The notes: generated by a model from the letters alone, not told the origin. A stretch of 43,695 nt of DNA from Anaerococcus pacaensis 9403502 (GCA_000308255.3 HG326665.1:231082-274776); one strand, 5' to 3'; shown: positions 18,033-27,105, counted from the stretch's first letter. Program-made: numbers and translations.

Positions 18033-19430
18033 TCACACGTATATCTTATTTTTTTCTAAATCCAATACACGATTGCAAATTAAACTTGCAAATTCAAAAT
18101 CATGGGTAGCTATAAAAATAATTTTATCTTTTGAATGTGACTTCAATAATTCTACAGTTTTAAGCATGTTTTTATAATCAAGCCCACTTGTTGGTTCATC
18201 TAAAATAAAAATTTCTTTGTTGCACAATAGTCCACAAACTATGGCAAGTCTTTGCTTTTGTCCCCCAGACAAAGTGTTAGGGTGGCTATTTTTATAATTA
18301 TATAAGTCAAAATCATTTAGAAGTTCATTAATTAAATCATCTTTTACGTTCTTTATTCCTAATTTACATTCAGCAAAGACACTCTCAGCAAATAATTGAT
18401 AATTAACGTCTTGCATAACCATATAAGATATTTCTTTTCTTGCTTTTTCATCAATTTTTTTAGATTTTAAAATAAACTCACCCTTATAATCAGTATAAAG
18501 TCCACAAAGTGTTCTTAAAAAAGTAGTTTTCCCTATGCCGTTAGATCCTAAAACAGCAATAATATCACCCTTGTTTGCAGAAAAACTAAGTCTATCTATA
18601 AGGCATTTATCTTTCCTATAAATTGAAACATTATTTACCTGTAAATAAGACTTATCTATAATTGGTGATTTTCCTTTTATATTTAAACTAGGTTTGCTTC
18701 TTGTTCTTAAACCCATAGTCTTAATTTCATCTTCAGATAAACTTAAAAAATCTTTATTTGAAAAAATTTTATCAATTTTCCCATTCTTCATATAAATAAT
18801 TCTATCAACTAAATCCATCATATAATAGATTCTGTGTTCAGATATAATAACTGTTTTACCACTCTCCTTCAACATGGATAAGTGTTTTTTTAATATATCT
18901 ATAGTGGGTATATCCAAATTAGAAGAAGGCTCATCAAGTAAATAAATATCTGGATTTGTTGCATAAACTGATGCAAAAGCAATTTTTTGTTTCTCTCCTC
19001 CAGATAAATGAAAAATATTTCTATTTTTTAGTTTATTTATTTCTAATTTCTTGCAGGTTTCATCTAATTTCTCTTCTAAAATTTTTGTTTCTACTCCTTG
19101 GTTTTCTAGTCCGAATACAATTTCACTATTTGTATCCACATTAAAGAATTGGGTTCTAGGATTTTGAAAAACACTGCCGACATTTTTTGAAAGTTCAAAC
19201 ATTTGATAGTCAGATAATGATTTATCATTTATTTTTACATCACCATTTAAATCTCCTTCATAATAATATGGTATCAACTTATTTATAAGCCTTGTAATAG
19301 AGGTTTTTCCAGAGCCAGAAGAACCACATATTAAAATAAACTCTCCTTTTTTTATTTCTATATTTATATTATCTAGGCTAATATCCTTAGAGTTTCTATA
19401 TTTGAAACAAACTTCATTTAACTTAATCAT
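18033..19430 (-). CDS. ECF transporter ATPase, two fused ABC domains
   Basis: A 465-aa protein with two full ABC ATPase domains. First domain: CGSSGSGKTS near 34-43, LSGGEKQKIAFAS near 143-155, YLLDEPSSNLD. Second domain: LGSNGIGKTTF near 294-304, LSGGQKQRLAI, FILDEPTSGLD. It fuses the two energising subunits (EcfA/A') of an energy-coupling-factor importer. Its ATG overlaps the end of the EcfT gene by 8 nt. In the S. pyogenes sia region a comparable ECF set (SiaFGH) imports heme; the Fur-like box here points to iron or heme as well, by inference. Confidence 0.88.
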   Translation of the reverse strand: MIKLNEVCFKYRNSKDISLDNINIEIKKGEFILICGSSGSGKTSITRLINKLIPYYYEGDLNGDVKINDKSLSDYQMFELSKNVGSVFQNPRTQFFNVDTNSEIVFGLENQGVETKILEEKLDETCKKLEINKLKNRNIFHLSGGEKQKIAFASVYATNPDIYLLDEPSSNLDIPTIDILKKHLSMLKESGKTVIISEHRIYYMMDLVDRIIYMKNGKIDKIFSNKDFLSLSEDEIKTMGLRTRSKPSLNIKGKSPIIDKSYLQVNNVSIYRKDKCLIDRLSFSANKGDIIAVLGSNGIGKTTFLRTLCGLYTDYKGEFILKSKKIDEKARKEISYMVMQDVNYQLFAESVFAECKLGIKNVKDDLINELLNDFDLYNYKNSHPNTLSGGQKQRLAIVCGLLCNKEIFILDEPTSGLDYKNMLKTVELLKSHSKDKIIFIATHDFEFASLICNRVLDLEKNKIYV

Positions 19431-20139
19431 AAAAATACCTCAAATATATTGTAAATGCAGTAATTACTACTCCAATTATTAGAGATAAATAATCTAAAAT
19501 TCCAAAATTAATCCTTATAATTGAAGTTCGTTTATTTGGTGATTCAATTCCCCTCGTGATAGAAGCTATAGTTAATTCATCTGCGGCTTTTGACGCCATA
19601 ATTATCATAGGAGAATAAATGCATTCTACGGTTAAATAAGGGTTTTTTATAAACCCCAAAAAAGATGGAGAAATTCCTCTAAACCTCATTGAATCTTTTA
19701 TATATAGCCAATCTTCTTTTATAGTTGGTATATACCTAAGCATTACTGCTAGGGGGATAGAAATTTTTTTAGAAACACCAACGTAATCCATAGCAGATAA
19801 AAACTCCCCTACTTTCGTTGTGCTTAGTATTATCATAGAGAGCATACATACTGGATAAATTTTATTAACTAAACCCAAAAATGGCATAAATATGCTTCTA
19901 AAAGTATTACTTCCATATCTTACAGTTAAAATACTAAGAAAATATACTAATAGATATATTAATATCCCAGTAAAAGCAATTTTGATTTTTCTATTTACAA
20001 GACTAAAAATAGCAATTAATGCTACAAAAGCTAATTCATATTCTATTGAGGGCAAAATACTTGATATAATTATGCACAAAAATAGCAAAACTATTTTTGT
20101 GCATGGATTAATATGTGTATTCAATTCTCCTGAAATCAT
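19423..20139 (-). CDS. ECF transporter transmembrane subunit EcfT
   Basis: A 238-aa membrane protein with four or five helices. The coupling-helix region VMLRYIPTIKEDWLYIKDSM followed by RFRGI is the EcfT signature that contacts the ATPases. It overlaps the S-component gene by 4 nt (ATGA) and the ATPase gene by 8 nt. It is the central part of the five-gene operon. Confidence 0.85.
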   Translation of the reverse strand: MISGELNTHINPCTKIVLLFLCIIISSILPSIEYELAFVALIAIFSLVNRKIKIAFTGILIYLLVYFLSILTVRYGSNTFRSIFMPFLGLVNKIYPVCMLSMIILSTTKVGEFLSAMDYVGVSKKISIPLAVMLRYIPTIKEDWLYIKDSMRFRGISPSFLGFIKNPYLTVECIYSPMIIMASKAADELTIASITRGIESPNKRTSIIRINFGILDYLSLIIGVVITAFTIYLRYFYD

Positions 20140-20735
20140 AAAATACCCGCCTTTTCAAATTGCTTTTTCAAAAGTTTAGAACCTATAAAAGCACTAAATA
20201 AAGCAACTAAAAAAGTTCCAATTACAATAACATAAATCATCCAATCAGCAGCTGCTGCATTCATAGACTCTATATATGTTATATCTGTCCCCTTTTCTAT
20301 CATTGCATTTGACCAAGACTTAGGATCCATGAAATATACAACAAAAGTCCCTATATCTCCAAGTGCAAATACTCCAAAAGAAAGGATGTTTGTTTTTTTA
20401 CTTTTATATGACTTGCTTCCTGCTATAAATTCAGCAATTATACCCATAACTAAAGTTCCAAGACCCATAGCCCAATGCATGCCAGTTGCAAATCTCAAAA
20501 TACAAATTATTATTGCCAAAATAGCAATCGTTCCTCTTTTAGACACTTTCGAAATCAGAAACATAAATATTATTCCTGACAAAAGAGCACTACCCATTGG
20601 CTGATAAAAGGTTAATACAGGATTCATTCCAAAAGGCATTCCCCCAATCATATTAAATATAAAATAGAGAGCTGTGAAAACCCCTATAGTAATCAAATCC
20701 TTTGTTTTTAGACCATTCATATTATTTTTATTCAT
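20136..20735 (-). CDS. ECF S component, MptD/Trep_Strep family
   Basis: A 199-aa substrate-binding membrane protein with about five or six helices, of the TIGR02185 (Trep_Strep, MptD-like) family. Seen features: LKTKDLITIGVFTALYFIFN, GGMPFGMNPVLTFYQPMGSA, and a C-terminal basic tail. The AGGAGG before the ATG overlaps the end of the preceding ABC gene (9-nt gap). It decides the substrate of the EcfTA module; iron, heme or a metallophore is inferred from the Fur-like box and neighbours. Confidence 0.8.
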   Translation of the reverse strand: MNKNNMNGLKTKDLITIGVFTALYFIFNMIGGMPFGMNPVLTFYQPMGSALLSGIIFMFLISKVSKRGTIAILAIIICILRFATGMHWAMGLGTLVMGIIAEFIAGSKSYKSKKTNILSFGVFALGDIGTFVVYFMDPKSWSNAMIEKGTDITYIESMNAAAADWMIYVIVIGTFLVALFSAFIGSKLLKKQFEKAGIL

Positions 20736-20744
20736 TTTTTCCTC

Positions 20745-22466
20745 CTAATAAATAAATTCTTCTGCCATTTTTGTCTTTTCTATTAAATTATTGTAAACTT
20801 TTGATTTTTGTAAAAGCTCTTCATGTTTGCCTTCACTTTCTACTTTTCCGTTTTCAAGAACTACTATCTTGTCTGCATTTTCTATGGATTTCATTCTGTG
20901 TGAAATGATTACAACCGTCTTATCTTTAACTAAATTATTTAAAGACTCTTGAATCTTTTTCTCGTTGTCAACATCAAGGCTTGCTGCTATCTCATCTAAG
21001 ATCAATATCGGTGCATCTTTTAAGAAGGCTCTGGCTATTGACAATCTTTGTCTTTCTCCGCCTGATAGTTCAGCTCCGTTCTCACCAATAACTGTATCGA
21101 AACCCTTGTCCATCTTTTCTATAAAATCTGTGCAGTTTGCAAGTTTTGCTGCTCTTTTAACTTCTTCATCGCTTGCATCTTGCTTACCAATTCTAATATT
21201 TTCCATAACGCTTTGATTAAAAAGAACTACATCTTGGAAAACTATTGAGACCTTATCAAAAAGAGATTCTGTTGATATTTCTTTTATATCTTTGCCGTCG
21301 ATTAGGATTTCTCCCTTGTCATAATCATAAAGTCTTGATATAAGTTTCAAGATAGTTGTTTTACCACATCCGCTTGCTCCTACCAAAGCAGTTACCTCTC
21401 CCTGCTTAGCTTTAAAGCTTACACCATTTAAAACTTTTGCGTCTTTATTGTAAGCAAACTCAACATCTTTTAGATCAATATCAAATTTTTTTAGTTCATA
21501 GTCATCGCCTTCTTGTAATTCTTGATTTTGAATTTCTTTTAGCCTTTCAATTTTTGGCGACAAATAAAATATCTCCATCAAGCCCTCTTTAGATGCATCT
21601 AAAGAGTCTTTTATCTTCATAGCCGCTAGTAAATAGCCTACGAGATAGAGAGCGCTTATCTCTTTACTAATAATTAGATTTACGCCAACAAATATTACGA
21701 CAGCAAGGGAAATAAAACTAAATATTGAAGATATAGACATAGTTAAAATATTTACTAACTCTGTCTTTAAGTGCACTTTTTCACTTTTATCCATTTTTTC
21801 ATAGAGCTTTTCTTTCATTTCCTCTGATAATCCATAGGCTTTAATCTCCATCTGCATTTCGATATTTTCTTGAAAGCTTTCTGAGTTTTTTCTTAAGACA
21901 TCATAATATCTTTTCTGTCCCTTAACCTGATATTTTTTAGATAGGGGTATAAATATAAAGCTTAAAAGAGATGGAATAATTACAGCTAAACCCATCTTGA
22001 CATTACCTATTAGCATCATGATGGATATAAGTGGGAAAAACAGTGCCATTCCGCCCACTTTTGGTATTGAGTGACTCATTGCATGCTCTATACCTTCAAT
22101 ATCAGCCATGATTGTTTGCGCTAGGTCGGAAATATCATGTTTAGAAAAGTATGATAGAGGTAGCTTTGATAAATTCTCCGCTGTCCTTATTCTTAAATCT
22201 GCACTTTCTTGATATGTTGTGCTGTATAATTTATCGTATTCGATAGAAAGCAAAATATACATTGCTATCAAGGTCAAAACTGAGAATACTATATAGAATC
22301 CCTTGCTTTTACCAATATTTTCCAAAACTTCCTGAGCAAAAATCATTAATAATATTGCAGGAAACATGTTTATACAATAAACGAAAAATGAAACCAGTGT
22401 TGCTTTACTTAAATTTCTCGCTCCTTTATCTGTAAGTGCAAATCTTTTTTTATAAAACTCCTTCAT
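20745..22466 (-). CDS. ABC transporter, fused membrane-ATPase, YbtQ/IrtB-like
   Basis: A 573-aa half-transporter: six helices in about 1-310, then an ATPase with GASGCGKT, LSGGERQRLSIA, ILILDEIAASLD and ISHR. It forms a heterodimer with the protein encoded upstream, which it overlaps by 17 nt. Such pairs (YbtPQ, IrtAB, SiaDE region) handle iron-loaded small molecules at the membrane. A GTG at 22490 is possible, but the ATG at 22466 with GGAGGG is better. Confidence 0.85.
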   Translation of the reverse strand: MKEFYKKRFALTDKGARNLSKATLVSFFVYCINMFPAILLMIFAQEVLENIGKSKGFYIVFSVLTLIAMYILLSIEYDKLYSTTYQESADLRIRTAENLSKLPLSYFSKHDISDLAQTIMADIEGIEHAMSHSIPKVGGMALFFPLISIMMLIGNVKMGLAVIIPSLLSFIFIPLSKKYQVKGQKRYYDVLRKNSESFQENIEMQMEIKAYGLSEEMKEKLYEKMDKSEKVHLKTELVNILTMSISSIFSFISLAVVIFVGVNLIISKEISALYLVGYLLAAMKIKDSLDASKEGLMEIFYLSPKIERLKEIQNQELQEGDDYELKKFDIDLKDVEFAYNKDAKVLNGVSFKAKQGEVTALVGASGCGKTTILKLISRLYDYDKGEILIDGKDIKEISTESLFDKVSIVFQDVVLFNQSVMENIRIGKQDASDEEVKRAAKLANCTDFIEKMDKGFDTVIGENGAELSGGERQRLSIARAFLKDAPILILDEIAASLDVDNEKKIQESLNNLVKDKTVVIISHRMKSIENADKIVVLENGKVESEGKHEELLQKSKVYNNLIEKTKMAEEFIY

Positions 22467-24204
22467 TTGAAACCCTCCATTCATTCGCACTGTTAAACAT
22501 CTCTTGCAGTCTCTTATACCTTGTATCTTTTGACATTAGTTCTTCATCAGATCCTCTTTCTATAATTTTTCCACTATCCATCACAATAATTTCATCAAGG
22601 TCTTTAATTGTAGATAGTCTATGTGCAATCATGATAACTGTTCTATCCTTCATAAGATTTTTGAAAGCTTTTTGTAGTTCATACTCGTTATCTGCGTCAA
22701 TTGATGCTGATGCTTCATCCATAATAATAATTTTAGAATCCTTTAAAATTGCTCTCGCAATTGCAATTCTCTGTTTTTCTCCACCAGATAAATAAACTCC
22801 TTTTGAACCTATAATTGTATTTTCTCTTTCTGGGAATTTGTCTAATATCAAATCGCATCCTGCTAATTTTAAGGCTTTCATAACGTCATCTCTGCTCGCT
22901 CCTTTATTAGCTAAAGCAACATTGTCATAAATGCTCTTCTTGAATAATTTTGAATCTTGAAAAACAAAGGAAATGGCTTTAATTAAGGCTTCGTCAGAAT
23001 ATTCACTTATTGGTATCCCGCCTATCTTTATGTTTCCTTCACTAACATTGTAAAAGCCTGATATAAGTTTTGCTACAGTTGATTTGCCTGATCCAGATGA
23101 ACCGACTAGTGCATAGGACTTTCCATCTTCTAATTTAAAGGATAAATTTTCAATGACATCTTTATCGTTATAAGCAAAGCTTACATTCTCAAATTCTATA
23201 TTGTAGTTTTTAAAGTTATTGACATTGCCATGCACTAATTTGTCTTTTTGCATATCTTCGTAAAGCGCCTCTAAAGTATCTACTGCATAATTGCCTTGAG
23301 AAATGTATGTAGAGTACCACATCATTCTCATAAATGAAACAAAGAGAACTCCCGATAAAAATAAAATCATAATAAGCTCAAGTAAAATCACCTTTGCGCT
23401 ACCTAAGCTAGTCATAAAATAAACTATAGGTATAATTAAAATTGCAATCAGTCCAAAAAATAACCATTGATACCAAACATACGGCTTTTTACAAGATAGT
23501 GAATAATCATAAGCATATTTTGAGTAATCTTTTATCGCCTTATAAAAGCTTTTAAATGACTTGACATCTGCTCTAAATATTTTTACAACTTGCATTCCTC
23601 TTACGTATTCAACAGTTTCAGCACTTAGTTTAGATAGAGCTTCTTGGTATATCTTCATAAATTCTTGTTCACCCATCATTGCCCCTAAAATTAAGGCTCC
23701 TATTATAGTAAGGGCAAGCAAGGTGATGCCAACTCTTATACTTACTATAAAACCAAGTGCAAGGACAAGTATAGGTGTAACTATTGCCTGAGAACTATCG
23801 GGAATCATGTGAGCTACAACCTGATGAGTTTGTGCGGCATTGTCATCTATGATCTTTCTTATTTGACCAGATGGATTTAAGTCAAAGAACCTAAAACTAG
23901 CTTTCTCTAAACCATCAATCCCTCTTTTTCTTAAATTTGTTTCAAGCCTAAATCCCAAGATGTGTGAAAACATTCCTGAAACAAAATAAAATATCGCTCC
24001 ACTTGTTAGTGTAATAACAGATTTTAATGCTATGCTCTCTGCACCAGATAAATTTGAATTAATTATTAACTTATCTAGAAATTTGTAAATTAAATAATAT
24101 CCATATACTGTAAGTAGAGCAGATATAGCAGATAAAACTATAGCTAAAACACCAAGATATTTTTTATCCTGTACATAAGCAAATAGTTTTTTATAAATCT
24201 TCAT
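22450..24204 (-). CDS. ABC transporter, fused membrane-ATPase, YbtP/IrtA-like
   Basis: A 584-aa half-transporter: six helices in the first 310 residues, then GSSGSGKS, LSGGEKQRIA, IIIMDEASASID and IAHRL. The open frame extends to 24270, but the ATG at 24204 has AAAGGAG and leaves the Fur-like box in the promoter, so it is chosen. It is first of a five-gene operon running to 18033 with overlaps or short gaps throughout. It pairs with the next gene. The export fold is used for import in IrtAB, so direction cannot be read from sequence. Confidence 0.85.
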   Translation of the reverse strand: MKIYKKLFAYVQDKKYLGVLAIVLSAISALLTVYGYYLIYKFLDKLIINSNLSGAESIALKSVITLTSGAIFYFVSGMFSHILGFRLETNLRKRGIDGLEKASFRFFDLNPSGQIRKIIDDNAAQTHQVVAHMIPDSSQAIVTPILVLALGFIVSIRVGITLLALTIIGALILGAMMGEQEFMKIYQEALSKLSAETVEYVRGMQVVKIFRADVKSFKSFYKAIKDYSKYAYDYSLSCKKPYVWYQWLFFGLIAILIIPIVYFMTSLGSAKVILLELIMILFLSGVLFVSFMRMMWYSTYISQGNYAVDTLEALYEDMQKDKLVHGNVNNFKNYNIEFENVSFAYNDKDVIENLSFKLEDGKSYALVGSSGSGKSTVAKLISGFYNVSEGNIKIGGIPISEYSDEALIKAISFVFQDSKLFKKSIYDNVALANKGASRDDVMKALKLAGCDLILDKFPERENTIIGSKGVYLSGGEKQRIAIARAILKDSKIIIMDEASASIDADNEYELQKAFKNLMKDRTVIMIAHRLSTIKDLDEIIVMDSGKIIERGSDEELMSKDTRYKRLQEMFNSANEWRVSNEGVL

Positions 24205-24254
24205 AATAATATCTCCTTTCTTTGATATCCCTTTTAGATATAATTTTGCTTTAT

Positions 24255-24269
24255 TGATAATAATTATCA
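24255..24269. promoter_or_regulatory. Fur-like box
   Basis: A perfect 7-1-7 inverted repeat, TGATAATAATTATCA, close to the classic Fur box. It lies between the divergent AraC gene and the five-gene transporter operon, immediately next to both promoters, so iron would repress both. Confidence 0.75.
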
Positions 24270-24309
24270 TTGCTTTTCTATTATATATCAGTTATAATTA
24301 CTAATACAA
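24270..24309. promoter_or_regulatory. Overlapping divergent promoters
   Basis: Plus strand: TTGCTT (24270-24275), 17 nt, TATAAT (24293-24298), for the AraC gene. Minus strand: TTGTAT (24304-24309), 18 nt, TATAAT (24280-24285), for the transporter operon. The two overlap face to face, so expression of one may hinder the other. Confidence 0.65.
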
Positions 24310-24364
24310 TAGTTTTGGATTAATAAGGCTAATTGGAATATTGTCTAAAAGGGATAGGTGTATT

Positions 24365-25357
24365 ATGTCATATTATGATTTTGTAAAAGATTATATGAAA
24401 GTGGATGAATGTAAAAACAATAAGAAGTATTCAAGAGTAGGGCACACTTTTTGTTGGAATAAAAATAATCTAAAAGAAGCAGAGGGACTTTACTGGTTTT
24501 ATGAGGGAGATGGATTTATTATTGATATCCATGATTTTTACATAAAAGAAGAATTAATTAAAGAAAGTACTTATAATATCTCAGACTATATTTCAATATA
24601 TTCAAGTTATGTTGTCAGTGCAAACGGAGAAAAATTTAATCCTTATCAAACATTAACTGCAAACTCATTATATACTCTTGATTTTGACAATATAAAAGAT
24701 GATTTTCTATTTTTATTACATGAAAATTCATATTATCTTTGTGTTTCTATTGGATTTAAAAGAGAACTTTTAGAAAAACACCTGTCATCTATTAACATTA
24801 ATCTAGATTCATTTTATTCTTCTTTAATTGAAACGAATCAAATTATTCTGACTAAATCCTTAGAAAAAGTAGCAATGGAAATTTTAAATTGCAAGATGGA
24901 CGCTCCTGCTGCTGATTTTTTATTTAAAGCTAAGGCAAATGAGTGGATAAGTATAGTGATAGACACATACTTAAATAGAAAAAAATATAAATTTGAGTCT
25001 GATGATAATAAAGCACTTGAAGATGTAGCCAGATTTTTAGATGATCATTTCGCCATGAATGTAAATCAGGAAACTCTTGAAAAAATATCTAAAATGAGCG
25101 GAACAAAATTAAAAAATTTATTCAAAGAAAAATATGGTCAAAGCATTACAGAATACACCCAAAGAAAAAGAATGAATGTAGCTGAAACTCTTCTGTTAAA
25201 TACTAAACTTCCTATAAAGGAAGTAGCAGAATCTGTTGGATATACATCCCATAGCAAATTTTCCATTTATTACAAAAGATACAAGGGAAAACTTCCTAGT
25301 GAAGTCCGTAATTTAGTTTGCAAGGATCACAAGTTAAAATGCGATTATTGTGATTAA
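24365..25357 (+). CDS. AraC-family regulator, probably of iron-uptake operon
   Basis: A 330-aa regulator. The N-terminal 200 residues are a ligand domain without recognised signature. The C-terminal AraC domain has two helix-turn-helices (LEKISKMSGTKLKNLFKEKY; IKEVAESVGYTSHSKFSIYY), as in YbtA-type activators. The protein ends in CKDHKLKCDYCD, a Cys/His cluster (C-x2-H-x3-C-x2-C) unusual at this place. A TTG at 24341 opens the frame earlier; the ATG at 24365 with GGGATAGG is preferred. It is transcribed away from the five-gene transporter operon and likely activates it when the ligand is present. Confidence 0.85.
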   Translation: MSYYDFVKDYMKVDECKNNKKYSRVGHTFCWNKNNLKEAEGLYWFYEGDGFIIDIHDFYIKEELIKESTYNISDYISIYSSYVVSANGEKFNPYQTLTANSLYTLDFDNIKDDFLFLLHENSYYLCVSIGFKRELLEKHLSSININLDSFYSSLIETNQIILTKSLEKVAMEILNCKMDAPAADFLFKAKANEWISIVIDTYLNRKKYKFESDDNKALEDVARFLDDHFAMNVNQETLEKISKMSGTKLKNLFKEKYGQSITEYTQRKRMNVAETLLLNTKLPIKEVAESVGYTSHSKFSIYYKRYKGKLPSEVRNLVCKDHKLKCDYCD

Positions 25358-25438
25358 GTAATTTTTTTACAAGCAATATTTTTGTATAAGTTTAAGTGGA
25401 TATGCATATATGACCTAAATAAATTAGATTAAAAAATG

Positions 25439-25484
25439 AGCAAAAAATAAAGGCAGTCCGAAGACTGCCGATATTTATCTCTCT
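25439..25484 (-). terminator. UUCG terminator / flanking direct repeat, right
   Basis: Near-identical to 17655-17700: GGCAGTC-TTCG-GACTGCC then TTTATTTTTTG on the minus strand. Its good orientation is minus, facing transcription coming from the IS side. Confidence 0.75.
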
Positions 25485-25929
25485 GCACCTTTGCTGAGAC
25501 TGTGTAAAATTTTGTGTATAGAACCTCCTGATTAGGGTAAAGAAAAAACTAATTAGGAGGATTTTTTATGCCAAGAAAAAGGCCAGAATCAAGAGGGAGC
25601 AAAATAGCTAAAATGTTAATTGAAGAATATCAACCTCAAAGTGCACAAGACATTCAAGAAGTATTAAAAGAACTTCTAGGAGAAACTATGGAAGAACTTT
25701 TAAAGGCAGAACTTGATCAACATTTAGACTATGAATATGGTGAAAAACCACTATCACTCAATACAAGAAACGACTCAAGTAAAAAAACTGTTAAATCATC
25801 CTATGGAAATATAGATTTAAATATCCCAAGAGATAGAGAAGGATCCTTTGAACCACAAGCATTAAAAAAATACGAAAAAGATATTTCTAACATAGAAAAC
25901 TAGATAATATCAATGTATGCCAAAGGCAT

Positions 25930-25995
25930 ACCCTCGCCTAATAATATCATCAACTCATTTTATTCGTTGGATATTATTGGCTGGGGCAGACTCTG
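25930..25995 (+). repeat. Hybrid 66-bp hairpin element in copy 2
   Basis: Its left part and centre match element A of copy 1 (AATAATATC and GATATTATT arms). Its right end (GGCAGACTCTGG then CAAAACAGACC) matches element B. It is therefore a recombinant of the two. Confidence 0.75.
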
Positions 25996-26145
25996 GCAAA
26001 ACAGACCATTAGAAAAAGTCTACCCTATGGTATTTTTAGACGCTATACATTACCATGTAAGAGAAAACAACTTAGTAGTCAAAAAAGCAGTATACATCGC
26101 ATTAGGGTACAATCTTGAAGGTTTTAAAGAAATACTAGGCATGTG

Positions 26146-26166
26146 TACCCTAGGGGGCAGACCCTG
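26146..26166 (+). repeat. 21-bp insertion in transposase gene (copy 2)
   Basis: The same 21 bp as at 16016-16036. Here it is in frame, adding seven residues between GM and WVGENESSKYW. Confidence 0.6.
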
Positions 26167-26996
26167 GGTAGGAGAGAATGAATCAAGCAAATATTGGTTC
26201 TTAGTATTAAACCAGCTAAAAGAAAGAGGATTAGAAGATATACTAATAATATCAACAGATAACCTATCTGGATTCACGCAAGCCATAGAAGCAGTATATC
26301 CAAAAGCAAAAATATAGCCAAAAAGCGTTGGGAAAATCATGCTTAATCCATCAAATAAGAAACTCAACAGAATATGTATCCTACAAAGACATAAAAGAAT
26401 TAATGAAAGACTTAAAAGCAATATACAAAGCAGCAACAGAAGACTTAGCCCTAACAAATCTAGGTATCTTTGAAGAAAAATGGGATAAAAAATATCTAAT
26501 ATGTGTAAGCTCTTGGAAAAACAACTGGGCAGAACTATCCACATACTTTAAATATCCAGAAGGAATAAGAAAACTAATATACACAACAAATGCCATGGAA
26601 AACTTTAATAGGCAGCTAAGAAAAGTGACTAAAAACAAAACTATATTTCCAAATGACTATGCTCTACAAAAAAGCCTGTATCTAGCAATGGTTGATGCTT
26701 CAAGTAAGTGGACCTACAGGATACGTGGTTGGGATCAAATCCTATCACAACTATCAATATTTTTTGAAGGGAGGATTTAAATAAGTAAAAAATCAAGTGT
26801 GAAATTTGCTGTAAATTTTCATGAAAATTTGACAGTTTATTAAAGTTGTGTAAAATTAAGACAAGCTCCATTCCTATAGGAATGGACAAACATTGATACA
26901 TAAAAAAATGTATCAACCCTTACCCTTTTATCAGGATTTAGGTTGATACACAAAATTATTTACAGACCCAGCTTAGAATTAAGAATGCAATAGATA

Positions 26997-27022
26997 AACA
27001 AGCCGATTGTAACCGGCTTGTT
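26997..27022. terminator. Hairpin with AACAAGCCG stem
   Basis: A 9-bp stem (26997-27005 with 27014-27022) and an 8-nt loop, followed on the plus strand by TTGTTGTG. It is probably a terminator of a gene removed by IS activity. Confidence 0.6.
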
Positions 27023-27051
27023 TGTTGTGCTCAAATTTAAACTCTAAATAA

Positions 27052-27105
27052 CAAGTAGAAAAGTAAAATTAGTTTGCTTTTCTACTTGACTTTTGTTAGC
27101 AGGTT
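27052..27105 (-). repeat. 51-bp repeat, copy 2 (complete hairpin)
   Basis: CAAGTAGAAAAG pairs with CTTTTCTACTTG around a 13-nt loop. 27055-27105 is the reverse complement of 15176-15226. It joins the third IS256 fragment directly at 27104-27106. Confidence 0.8.

Larger units (their letters stand above)
25568..26780 (+). pseudogene. IS256-family transposase, broken copy 2
   Basis: Frames 25568-25903, 25913-26317 and 26328-26780 together give one transposase. The lesions are a CAG-to-TAG change after NIEN (25901-25903), a hybrid 66-bp hairpin element (25930-25995) that also marks a deletion of the TRDISTHIKDIYGFGISE region, an in-frame 21-bp insertion (26146-26166), and a frameshifting insertion near 26315-26335. 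The 3' part (ELSTYFKYPEGIRKLIYTTN, AMENFNRQLRKVTK, WTYRIRGWDQIL) is well kept. The start has AGGAGG. Confidence 0.85.
25496..26969 (+). mobile_element. IS256-family element, copy 2, decayed
   Basis: A 1474-bp element in the orientation opposite to copy 1. It starts GAGACTGTGTAAAATTTTGT and ends with the reverse complement of GGGTCTGTAAATAATTTTGT. It is nearly the same sequence as copy 1 but about 156 bp shorter, because the stretch between the two 65-bp hairpin elements is gone. No target duplication was seen. Subterminal hairpins lie at about 26867-26920. Confidence 0.9.

Noticed and set aside
15227..26969. A composite transposon bounded by the two IS256 copies
   Set aside because: Both transposases are dead, no target duplications are seen, and the flanks do not match, so rearrangement through IS copies is the safer reading.
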